Program-made: the position numbers and the translations under genes
Notes under the pieces: model-generated
The model's input: only the letters and a program-made list of their open reading frames with translations
Databases searched by the model: none
What the model was told of the DNA's origin: nothing
Source: Litomosoides sigmodontis
Taxonomy: Eukaryota; Nematoda; Chromadorea; Rhabditida; Onchocercidae
DNA length: 32,500 bases
NCBI GenBank assembly: GCA_963070105.1
Contig: OY718804.1
Span: forward strand, 1,494,220 to 1,526,719
Direction of reading: 5' to 3'
Part shown: piece after piece, positions 22,511 through 32,500 of the stretch
Position numbering within the stretch: the first letter of the stretch is position 1
How the letters are laid out: every line of letters starts with the position of its first letter

Positions 22511-22670
22511 ACCATTCACCACCACCGCCATTACTACTACAACTACTACTACCACTGCTATTACTACTAATATTAATAATGAAATAATGAATAATAATAG
22601 CAATAATAGTAATAATAGATAAATAAACGACAGTAATAAGAAATAGATAAATAAATCAATCAATAAATAA
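22511..22670. repeat. ACC/ACT patch followed by degenerate AAT patch
   Basis: CACCACCACC and TACTACTAC steps (22516-22570) lead into AAT-rich sequence with AGC and AGT variants, just before the AAC array. Confidence 0.75.
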
Positions 22671-22718
22671 TCTGTTTCAACTATTATTAGCAACCACCAC
22701 TGCCACTGCTGTTCCTGC

Positions 22719-22728
22719 TAACAACAGC

Positions 22729-22801
<73 letters not shown>

Positions 22802-22803
22802 GC

Positions 22804-22861
<58 letters not shown>

Positions 22862-23049
22862 GCAACAACAACAACAACAACAGCAACAACAACAACAACA
22901 ACAATAACAACAATAACAACAATAACAACAATAACAACAATATCAACAATATCAACAATAACAACAATAACAACAATAACAACAATAACAACAATAACAA
23001 CAATAACAACAATAACAATAATAACAATAATAACAATAATAACAATAAT
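22719..23049. repeat. AAC array with stepwise change to AAT
   Basis: The array starts as AAC units with sporadic AGC (to about 22900). It becomes a 9-bp unit AAC-AAC-AAT for roughly eleven units (two show an ATC variant near 22940-22955), and then AAC-AAT-AAT for about three units. It then joins the pure AAT array. The AAC:AAT ratio thus steps 3:0, 2:1, 1:2, 0:3 along the DNA. Confidence 0.93.
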
Positions 23050-24035
<986 letters not shown>

Positions 24036-24060
24036 TAATAAACAAACAAACAAACAAACA

Positions 24061-24350
24061 ACAGTTTGGACCATAATTGAAGTGGGATTATGATGATTTG
24101 TCATTGTTCATTTCGGTCCGTTTAAGGTAGTCGTTTTGTCTCGTCCCTTTCGTGCTTCCTTTTGAAAACGCTGAACTCGATGACAATATCATTATCGCCA
24201 CAACCATCACCTACCCGTGTATCCGTGTATCCGTCCCGTGGGGTGAAAGATGATGGAAAAGGAGGAGGCGGGCGAAGATCGGAGGAAACGTGTTGTTGAC
24301 AGCGTTGTTTGTCCCACCTCACCCTCATCTCATTTCACATCTCAGTGAGT
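24061..24350. other. CpG-containing unique island
   Basis: Directly after the AAT array the composition shifts to roughly balanced GC with about a dozen CpG steps, for example around 24115-24150 and 24210-24290. It contains a short tandem CGTGTATC (24217-24232). A 68-codon minus-strand frame (24328 to 24122) starts with a true ATG, but its translation matches no family I recognise. It could be an exon, a promoter or simply unique sequence. Confidence 0.45.
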
Positions 24351-24351
24351 G

Positions 24352-24371
24352 GGATGGATGGATGGATGGAT
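24352..24371. repeat. (GGAT)5 microsatellite
   Basis: Five perfect GGAT units. Confidence 0.93.
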
Positions 24372-24390
24372 CATTGTTGGTCGGATCGCT

Positions 24391-24558
24391 ACTACTACTA
24401 CTACTACTACTGCTACTACTACAGCTGCTACAACTAGAACTACAGCTACAACTACAACTACAGCTACAACTACAACTACAGCTACAACTACAACTACAAC
24501 TACTACAGCTACAACTCCTACTACTACTACTATATTACTAGTAGTAGCATTAGTACTG
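24391..24558. repeat. CTA array with an 18-bp unit
   Basis: CTA units change into an 18-bp unit, ACAGCTACAACTACAACT, at 24442, 24460 and 24478, and then back to CTA. The end folds on itself: CTACTACTA at 24524-24532 pairs with TAGTAGTAG at 24539-24547. Open Leu/Gln and Thr/Ala frames are artefacts. Confidence 0.9.
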
Positions 24559-24792
24559 CTACAGGTTTTTAATAGTATTTTATCCTTGATATTTAACGTT
24601 TTGCAATTTATCTGTCTCCTCCTCCCTCTCCCTTGTTTCCATTTTGTGATTGCTTATTTTGCCTCTTTTAGTTAAGATTTTTGGACCGGTTCTATATCTG
24701 TTTCCTCTCTCTCTCTCTCTCCCCCTCTCTTTTAATTTCTCCATATAGTTCATTTGAAATTTTATTATTGAATGAGAGGTGCCAGTAATGGA

Positions 24793-24811
24793 CCCCCCCG
24801 CCCCCGCCCCC
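24793..24811 (-). repeat. G-quadruplex candidate
   Basis: C7-G-C5-G-C5 on the + strand gives three G runs with single-base spacers on the minus strand. The 7-base run can supply two G3 tracts, so four tracts are available. Confidence 0.75.
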
Positions 24812-26631
24812 AATCTTGCCATTGCTCCTCCCCTGCTTCCCCGCATCTACAAACTACCACTACGGTTACGCACGATCAGATGGGATTAGTTGACGTAAAC
24901 ATTTTTAGTGCTAATTTGTTTATTAATATTAACTTAACTTGTTTACATACAAAAATAAACTCTTCTTCTGTAGTTTTTTTTTCTTTCGATATTTGTTTGT
25001 CTAGCCGAAGAACTAATTAGCAATTAGTTTAGTAGAAAAAATGCCCATTGAGGAACCGAGTGGTGGACTTCAAGAGAAAAATGATCGTTGAAAAATTTTT
25101 TGCAAATTTCTCAAAATGTAGAATTGGAATGGAATATAAAATTGTAGAAACGGAAATTATAGAATTGGAATGTTTGTGAAATTCGTTTATTAAATTATTT
25201 ATGTGGATTTTAATCAATTTACCTGGATGGCAAACAGTTGTCAATTGTTATGTTGAGGTATTTCAATCCGAAATATCTCTCTTTTTTAGTTTTCAGCATC
25301 AACATTTCTAACACTTCCCTGCATTTATCACTGAATTAAGCCTAATTTCTAATTATTAATTAATTTTTGATCATTTCTTTTAAAAAAACACAAGTTAGCT
25401 AATGAGATTTGAAAAACAAAAGTGCTTGCAGTCTAAATAAATTTCTGTCCAAAAAAAAGGTCAAAGGGAAAAATGTGAAAAAAGTATTCTCATTGAAAAT
25501 CCAAAGAAATGAAAAATGATAAGTGAAGGTTGTATTCAATCATGAAGCATTATTATATTAAATTTAGATTTATTTCAAAAAAAAAACATTTTAGAATGTC
25601 TTAAAAAGGTTTTGCTAGAAAAAAAATCATTGATTAAACTGAAAAAGCTATAAAATATTTATATTGCAAATCTAAAAAAGAAAACGAAAAAGTTTTCGTC
25701 TTTTTTTTAACAAGCAAAGTTTTAACTCGCAGTATAAAAAATAATTAGGAAAAGAAATATCAATTAAAAGTTTTTATTTTCCAATTTATTTTATATTCAA
25801 CTAGTAATGAGTGTAAAGTGATGAAGCAAAAAATAAAAAAGCTGTAAAACTTTTAGATAATATAATACCTTTAAAAAAATAAAAATTTCATAATTTTATA
25901 TAAATTAAAAGATATGCATTTTTTCCTTTACGAGAAAACAATGATACAAAAATAATATTTCAACAATAATTTTCATAAATTAAGAAAAAAACAAAATGTA
26001 TAGCAATATTTTTTCTTTTTAACTATTACTTTTCCACCAGTAATCGGTAAATCATCATCATCTTCCATCTTTCACACTTGCTTTTTTTTTTTAAACTTTT
26101 TTTTTTGATCAAATAAAATTTTTGATTTGCTTCACGTCGTTTTGTTGTATGTTTGTTTTTCGCCTGTGTGTAATTTTAAAGTGAAAATGTTGAAATTGCT
26201 ACGTTTAAGTTTTAATGGACACTTTTCCATCTACGCTACCTCCCTCTTCCGTGCATCATGTTTCTCCGTTTTCTCACTCTCGTATCACACTTTCAGCCTT
26301 TTCTTTCGTCTTTTTTTCTCTACCCCTTCTCCCTGGGAAAAAAAAGAAAGAAAAAAGGCAGAACACAAAAAGAAAAAAAAAAGCAAAAAACAAAAATAAA
26401 AATCAAATTTAAAAGAAAATTTAAAACAATTTTCTATCAAATTTAAAACATAAAGCTACGATGTTAATAATAAATAATAGGACACATGCAGGAAAAAAAG
26501 TGCACCATTTATTTATTAATTTATCCCGAAGAATAGCTAAAAATTACATCACTTTGGTAATTGGTATTTCAAAAAACAAAAATTTATTTTCAAATTTCGA
26601 TTGAAAAATCTAACAAAAAAAAATTATTCTG

Positions 26632-26632
<1 letters not shown>

Positions 26633-26662
<30 letters not shown>
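26633..26662. repeat. (CT)n microsatellite
   Basis: A CT run with two early CTGTCT interruptions. Confidence 0.93.
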
Positions 26663-26821
26663 TTTGCGTCTTCTCTTCTTTTTTTCATTCATTCATTCAT
26701 TTTGTTGTTAATCATGTTCTTTTGCTTTTTTTTTGCATTTGTTCTTCCTGCATTTGAAAATTGGATGAATGCTTGAATTGAGAAATCACAAATTGTTTAC
26801 CATTAATAGCTCTTCTCCATA

Positions 26822-26875
26822 CCTCTCTCTCTCTCTCTCTCTCCCTTTCTCTTTCCCTCGCTCTCTCTGCCTTTT
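26822..26875. repeat. CT-rich tract
   Basis: A (CT)n run is followed by CCCTTTCTC and CCCTCGCTC blocks. Confidence 0.9.
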
Positions 26876-26960
26876 TCTCGATATTTCTCTTTAAAAATAC
26901 AGCTGTAACAATTACAGCTTTAGCAACTATCACATTTCATTTTTCATTCACGCTTTTCTA

Positions 26961-27056
26961 AACCTCCTCCCCCCCCCCTCTCGCCACCTCCTCCTCCTCC
27001 TCCTCCTCCTCCTCCTCTCCCTCCTCCTCCTCTCCCTCCTCTCCCTCCTCCTTCTC
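26961..27056. repeat. CCT/CTCCC polypyrimidine tract
   Basis: A C10 tract (about 26969-26978) precedes a CTC trinucleotide run (26986-27016) and then CTCTCCCTCC units. Only one G and one A interrupt about 90 bp of pyrimidine. Confidence 0.92.
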
Positions 27057-27698
27057 ATTGCTCGCTCCCCATTACTCATCTCTTCCTCTCACCAATCATT
27101 CCGCATCACTTCAACCAACATTCATATGTTCAATTTCAAATTAATGTAACTTTAAAATTTAGCATACAGTAATAATTCGGGCTAATAACAATAGTTGTGT
27201 AATATACAGAGCGGTGAAAACAATGATAACAATAGGTGACAGCAATTTAGTGACAGTTGATAGATAATATCGATCTGATCCGATGTAATTTAATTTAATT
27301 TTGCTATATGACAGGCTTATTCATAGGACTATGAATGAATGGAATAAATGAATTGATTGAAGTTTTTCGGCTTTTTTTCTCTGTTGTCTATCTATTCCAT
27401 CCAAACAACCAAACATTTAATAAATTTTTTCTTTCAAAAAACACATAGAGGAGGGTAGAAAAAGAGTATGTGAAAATATAGTGAAATACAGATAAAGAAG
27501 AGAGAGAGAGAGAGAGAGAGAAAGAGAAGATGAGAAAAAAAGCGGAAAAAAAATGGATTGGGAAGAGATGTAGGAAGGGTTTCCAATGAGATTTTCATAG
27601 AATTTGCAGTTAGAAATTTCTCCTATCACCATCATCGCAGTCGTCGTTGTTGTTGTGGTCATTATTGTTGTCAGCGTAGTTTATTTGCAGCCTGCCAT
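27057..27698. other. AT-rich non-coding DNA, no gene seen
   Basis: Unique sequence with a GA run at 27499-27522. No exon-like segment was found. Confidence 0.55.
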
Positions 27699-27710
27699 CA
27701 CACACGCATG

Positions 27711-27742
<32 letters not shown>

Positions 27743-27752
27743 CACACACACG
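27699..27752. repeat. interrupted (CA)n microsatellite
   Basis: CA units with three CG or CATG interruptions. Two overlapping frames of 123 and 117 codons (27558-27957) cross it as His/Thr repeats and continue into C-rich unique sequence; neither has a recognised motif. Confidence 0.93.
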
Positions 27753-27982
27753 CACATTTCGCTTATGTTGTTATTCATCCACTTTCTCCGCCCCCTTCCC
27801 CCTCCTCTTCATCCTCTTTTCCATCCCGTGCTATACGTGTCCCTTCCACTCCGTCCGCTTCCTCGTAGCCTATTTTCTTGTGATGAATTCATCCATCTCC
27901 ATCTTCCCACGCTTAATTCTCCTAAATAGGCTTTTGAAACATTTCAGGCCAACCTGAGCTAGTTCTCTCTCAAGTATTTTCA

Positions 27983-28455
<473 letters not shown>

Positions 28456-28560
28456 TAACAATAATAATGATAATGATAATGATAATAATAACAAATGATA
28501 ATGATAATAATAATAAATGATAATGATAATAATAATAAATGATAATGATAATGGTAATAA
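28456..28560. repeat. GATAAT patch and 22-bp minisatellite
   Basis: After the nonamer array, GATAAT steps appear. Then a 22-bp unit starting AAATGATAATGATAAT repeats at 28493, 28515 and 28537, with a broken fourth start at 28559. Confidence 0.9.
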
Positions 28561-29030
28561 ATGACAAATGATACATAATAATAAGTGATTAATAATTGAA
28601 ATAGTGATAGTAAATAATTAAATATACATTAAAGGAATAAATAATGGTAAATAAATAGTGTTATTAATAATAACAATAAAGCAGTAGTAAATGAACGATG
28701 GTGAGGATAAGTAATTATAGATAAACAATACTGATGAGTAATGATAGTGAATAATAATGATAAAGATGATGAATAAGTAATAATAATGAATAAACAATAA
28801 TAACGATAAATAACGAATATTAATAGAAAAATAAATAATGGTAATCGAAGATTTAAAATTAAAGAAAAGTGTTCTTCCCTTGTTTTCATAATAGTAATAG
28901 CAGCAATAGTAACAATAGTAATAATAATAATAGTAGTAGTAGTAACAATAATAGTAATAGTAGTAGCGATAGTAATAATAATAGCAATAATAGTAATAAT
29001 AATAATAATAGTAAATAATAAATAAATATA
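28561..29030. repeat. degenerate AAT/AGT-rich DNA
   Basis: AAT, AGT, GATAAT and AAC steps dominate, with a clearer AGT-rich block at about 28894-29015. Open minus-strand Tyr/Ile frames here are artefacts. Confidence 0.75.
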
Positions 29031-29658
29031 AAGTGAATCTCTTTATGATGTGAAATAAGGAGGTCATTGCAACCATTTCATTTAAAATTTGCGAACAGCA
29101 TGTGTCATTTGTACCTATACAGTTAAATTAATTTGCTTGACGATTGATTAGCTCATTGATCGCTATAATCCCATATTTTATTAGCGAGCGGTTTCTTTTA
29201 TCATTTTTAATTTAGTTTTTATAAGTGATCATTTTATTGCATAAAATTAGACTATGTCTTTTATTTATTAGACGTACCCTCATCATGCATTATATCGTTC
29301 CCTAAATTTGATGTATTTTAATTCCAAATTGATTTTTGTTTCTTTTCCATTACCGTATATCATTACCTTAATAACCATATAAAATGATTGGCTTAAAAAA
29401 TATGCATAAATGAAGGGCGAGAGTAGGTATGTGCTTTTTTGATTGGTTAATTTTCTTGCCCACAACATATAAGTAGAAATGCAAAAAAGTTGTCATGAAT
29501 AAATTGAAAAAGTTTTCCTAATTAATTTTTTTTCGACGGTATTATTCGATGGTTTTGTAGTGTTTGTTCGCGTACGTGAAAGAATGGATAGTATTTATTA
29601 GGCGTTCACGTTTATGTCACGTAAAACGTATACGATGAAATAATGCTGTTTGTTACCC
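29031..29658. other. unique DNA upstream of the candidate exon
   Basis: Little repetition is present. It could be promoter and 5' untranslated region or the end of an upstream intron. A TATAAG lies near 29469, but I cannot show that it acts as a TATA box. Confidence 0.45.
29573..29634. promoter_or_regulatory. cluster of ACGT motifs upstream of the exon
   Basis: TACGTG at 29573-29578, CACGT at 29607-29611, CACGT at 29618-29622, ACGT at 29626-29629 and the palindrome CGTATACG at 29627-29634 fall within about 60 bp. The exon starts about 55 bp downstream. RCGTG/CACGY cores are bound by bHLH-PAS and some bZIP factors in animals. Such a cluster is unusual in AT-rich DNA, but a regulatory role is inference. 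Confidence 0.3.
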
Positions 29659-29688
29659 TTTTTTTTTTCAAAAAAAATTTCTTTCCAG
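29659..29688 (+). other. putative 3' splice acceptor
   Basis: A T-rich stretch ends in CTTTCCAG, with the AG at 29687-29688. It fits an animal splice acceptor. Because it sits only 10 nt before an ATG, it could be a spliced-leader acceptor, in lineages that use them, or the border of an ordinary 5' untranslated intron. Confidence 0.55.
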
Positions 29689-29698
29689 AGGGAGAAAA

Positions 29699-29807
29699 AT
29701 GAGCGAATCGGGGTCGTTGGGGACCAGCTCGACGGGCTCCGATGCTACTACCGATCCCTTCAGCCAACTACTCGCCTCAATGGCCCGTCCAATACCCTGT
29801 GTTACAG
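29699..29807 (+). CDS. candidate first coding exon (36 codons plus 1 nt), partial gene of unknown function
   Basis: This is the one segment that looks truly coding. The ATG at 29699 has four A bases before it and an in-frame TGA upstream at 29636-29638, with no earlier in-frame ATG after that stop. The 109 nt to the donor GT at 29808 are 59% G+C with nine CpG steps, in a background that is strongly AT-rich. The translation starts MSESGSLGTSSTGSD, a Ser/Thr/Gly-rich, probably disordered start. It ends DPFSQLLASMARPIPCVT, which looks like the beginning of a short helix. The exon ends in phase 1. Reading on without splicing meets a stop seven codons later. I do not recognise the family, and the next exon is not apparent before 32,500. 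No signal peptide or membrane segment is visible. It could be the N terminus of a nuclear or cytoplasmic protein, but function is unknown. Confidence 0.6.
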
Positions 29808-29816
29808 GTATTACTG
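29808..29816 (+). other. putative 5' splice donor
   Basis: GTATTACTG follows ACAG at the exon end. The GT is correct and the -1 G is present, but the rest departs from the usual GTAAGT/GTRAGT, so it is a moderate donor. Confidence 0.5.
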
Positions 29817-31041
29817 AAATTGAAAACTAGAATTTCAATACCTTTTTTTCATTTAACCGAATAGCGGTGTCGAATCATTGTTGAGTGAAAAAAAAAAAGA
29901 GCAGCGGTAGTGGTAGTACATGTGAGAGAGAGAGAGAAAGAGAGAGAGGGAGGAAAAAAGGAAGAGTGTTAACGATGAAATTGAAATAATCGAAATTATG
30001 AATATGATTGAAATGGAAAACAGGAAAGAAAATAAGCGACATTAATGATGTGAGGAAAATTTTCCGATACGATTCTTTGCATTTAATTTAATAATTCCGG
30101 AAATGTATTGGTGATGGATGGAGAGGAGGAGAGGGAGAAGTGAAAAAAAAGAATGTCTCATCACTTCTCTTCTTCTCACATCTTTCTTTTTTTCCGTTCA
30201 AATCACTCCCTTCGTCATCAAAAAATCACACTCACTCTAATTGCGAATTTCCGGATCGGAAAATTTCAAAAAAAAAAATAGACTGCAAAGATTTACCAAA
30301 TTTTATTGTGCACATTATTCAATGGTTTTGCTTGTTTCGGCTTCATGAAATTAGCAATGTATTTCTGAGGCTTTCGAAAGAGGGGAGGGAGAGAGAGACA
30401 GAGGGAGAGAGAAGTAGATATTTTAAACGTTGAACATTTGTAAAATGAAGTAATCAAGTTAATAACCTAACAGACAATTTTCGCATTAATTTCATTAGCA
30501 TATTGTTTCAACAAAATTCAGGTGAATCTTATTAGCAACATAATCTAATTTCAACAATTTATAATTTTAAGAGATCAAGAAGGGAAGGGGAGGGCGAGGG
30601 AGTTGAAAAAGTAATGGAAAGGATTGATGAATTTTTATTGCTTTCTTCTACTCAAATTAATTAAAATCTAAACTTTCTCTTTTCTCTTGTTCTCTTTTTG
30701 TTTGTTGCGTCATTGTTTATTCACAAATATCTTCTGAAAAAATTTTTGCAAATTATAAGAAAATTAGAAACAAAGAAAAAGAAAAACTGAATGAAACTAA
30801 AATTAATTGTGAACGGAACTATTTGTTTGTTTCTTTTTTGTCCTAAACAAAAAACGAAATTCAATGAAAATTGGTTAGTCCATTTTATTGTTGAAATTCT
30901 TTTTCAATATGCCAATCATCATATATCACACCGTGCAAATATTTGAAATTTATTAAAAAATATTTTCGAAATTTCTTTTTTTTTCGCCGTTTTTTAATCA
31001 AAAATTTCTTTTCCTTCTTTCTTTCTTTTTAATTAATAAAC

Positions 31042-31067
31042 AGAGAGAGAGAGAGAGAGAGAGAGAA
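31042..31067. repeat. (GA)13 microsatellite
   Basis: A perfect GA run between TAAACA and AGCAG. Confidence 0.95.
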
Positions 31068-31658
31068 GCAGATGTAATTATTACATAAGTACTTAACAAA
31101 GAATAATCAAATATGGGAAAGGTATTTTTTTGCTATTATAAATGTGGCTTTTCACAGAAATGTTTGGCTAGTTATTTTTCTTTCTTTTTTTTGTATTTGT
31201 TTTTTATTTAGCTAAGTTTTTATATTTTTTATTTAGCAAAGGTTTTTTTTTTTTGTTTTACCTTCCTAGCTTACTTGCATTTTGAATGACTGCCTTGGTG
31301 GACGAGAAACAAAGATTGGTTATTTTTCCCCACTCAGATAATACTATTATTTTCCACATTCGCTTTTTTTTCAAAAAAAAAAATATTTTAGTTGTAAAAT
31401 TATTCCTTTTATTTACGCAATTCTTGCCTTTTATTTTCTCAAAATTACATTTATGCATAAGAGGAGAGAGGAACAGTAAAAGGTAGCAAGAGGGAATTTT
31501 GTTAATTTAAATTTACAATTTATATATAAAGTTATTTAGATTGATAAAATTTAATACTAAAAAAAAAAGTAAACAACATAGACTAATTATTTCTCATTAT
31601 TCGTTCACTCACTTTTTTCCTCAACTAATTTATTCATAATCAAATTTTTTTTTGTGCA

Positions 31659-31684
31659 TGTGTGTGTGTGTGTGTGTGTGTGTG
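31659..31684. repeat. (TG)13 microsatellite
   Basis: A perfect TG run preceded by GTGCA. Confidence 0.96.
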
Positions 31685-32143
31685 TTTTTCATTTATTTTT
31701 TGAAGGATAAAAAAGAAAACATGGCACAAATGATTCAACTTATAATGAATTAGTAAGTTAAGTAAGTAAAGAAGCATTAGAAAGAAGTAAACACATCTAT
31801 TCTATTCATCTCACCCTCTCTCTTTCTCCCTCCCTCCCTCTCTCTATCTATCCATTATTTTTGATAAGCAAGCAAACTTTTGCAACAAATTCCGCAATTT
31901 TTAAAGATCATTAACCACTACCGTATCCGTGCATGCATGAATGTATGCCTGTTTGCTTGCGTGTGTATAAGTGTGTAAGTTTTAGAAAATAAAATATGCT
32001 TTTAGATGATTGTTTACTCTTTCTTTTTTTTTCCTTACTTCATTATACTGATACGAATAAGATATACGCAGACATGCATCACGCATACTTTTATTCATTT
32101 CATTTCATACTTTTTTTTGTACACACTCACGTACACGCACACA

Positions 32144-32500
32144 CAGACAGACTCGTATTACGTGTGCACACGTAGTAGCGTACACATACACACGCACACA
32201 CACATACGATACTTGTATGTACACTCACACACACACACACACACCCATACAGACAGGTTTGTATTATATACATAGTAACCTACACACACAGACACGGTAC
32301 TTGTATGTACTTACTTATATACACACACACACCCATACAGACAGGTTTATATTATATACATAGTAACCTACACACACAGACACGGTACTTGTATGTACTT
32401 ACTTATATACACACATACACACACACACACACACCCATACAGACAGGTTTATATTATATACATAGTAACCTACACACACACACACACACAGACACACAGT
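32144..32500. repeat. CA-rich minisatellite reaching the window end
   Basis: CAGACAG landmarks lie at 32144, 32250, 32338 and 32440, giving unit lengths of 106, 88 and 102 bp. Each later unit has CCCATACAGACAGGTTT, a TATTATATACATAGTAACC block, a CA run and (in the second and third) GGTACTTGTATGTACTTACTT. The first unit is clearly diverged. The length differences come mainly from CA-run length. The array continues beyond the window. Confidence 0.92.

Larger units (their letters stand above)
24559..26960. other. AT-rich non-coding DNA, no gene seen
   Basis: Unique AT-rich DNA with CT tracts at 24702-24731, 26633-26662 and 26822-26875, a C-rich quadruplex candidate at 24793-24811, and a particularly AT-rich section from about 25,300 to 26,100. 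No exon-like segment was found. Confidence 0.55.
29817..32143 (+). other. presumed intron with simple repeats
   Basis: No second exon with GC-rich coding composition appears downstream of the donor. The stretch holds GA tracts at 29920-29954 and 30381-30415, (GA)13 at 31042-31067, (TG)13 at 31659-31684 and CT tracts near 31810-31848. If the exon call is right, the first coding intron is at least 2.7 kb. Confidence 0.45.

Noticed and set aside
27558..27957. two overlapping frames of 123 and 117 codons
   Set aside because: Both cross a CA repeat as His/Thr runs and are open together, which points to composition rather than selection.

Overview
This window looks like eukaryotic nuclear DNA, most probably from an invertebrate animal. 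It is very AT-rich and full of simple-sequence DNA: long (AAT)n/(ATT)n, (AAC)n/(GTT)n, (TG)n/(CA)n, (GA)n/(CT)n and (CTA)n arrays, plus several minisatellites. I see no bacterial operon layout, ribosome binding sites, rRNA, tRNA or CRISPR array. The only convincing protein-coding signal is one short, GC-rich, CpG-containing segment with an acceptor-like sequence in front and a GT donor behind. The lineage cannot be fixed from this sequence. A splice acceptor 10 nt before the ATG would suit a trans-spliced nematode-type gene, but it would equally suit an ordinary second exon.

Layout. Positions 1-8,280: AT-rich unique DNA with a 35-bp minisatellite (271-385), a polypyrimidine 25-bp minisatellite (1,774-1,935), an imperfect stem-loop (2,838-2,891), a 205-bp tandem duplication (3,705-4,117) and three TG arrays. 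Positions 8,281-8,975: six T-tracts phased at 10 bp, then a TTA-based array. Positions 10,171-10,658: a TGG array and a perfect 29-bp inverted repeat. Positions 11,883-17,041: two CA arrays around C-rich tracts. Positions 18,181-24,558: the densest part, in the order TG, GTT, ATT (760 bp uninterrupted), AAC, AAT (about 720 bp uninterrupted), CTA. Positions 26,961-28,560: a CCT tract and another AAT array that passes through a 9-bp unit into a 22-bp unit. Positions 29,689-29,807: the candidate exon. From 29,808 to the end: presumed intron, finishing in a CA-rich minisatellite of 88-106-bp units that runs off the window.

With one 36-codon exon and no second gene, nothing can be said about genes working together. 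The window is best read as a long intergenic or intronic stretch leading into, and past, the first coding exon of an unidentified gene on the + strand. The interest lies in the repeats: motif gradients inside microsatellites, a possible template-switch palindrome inside a duplication, oppositely oriented giant AAT arrays, phased A-tracts, mirror-repeat polypyrimidine and several hairpins. I did not find a recognisable new multi-gene system.
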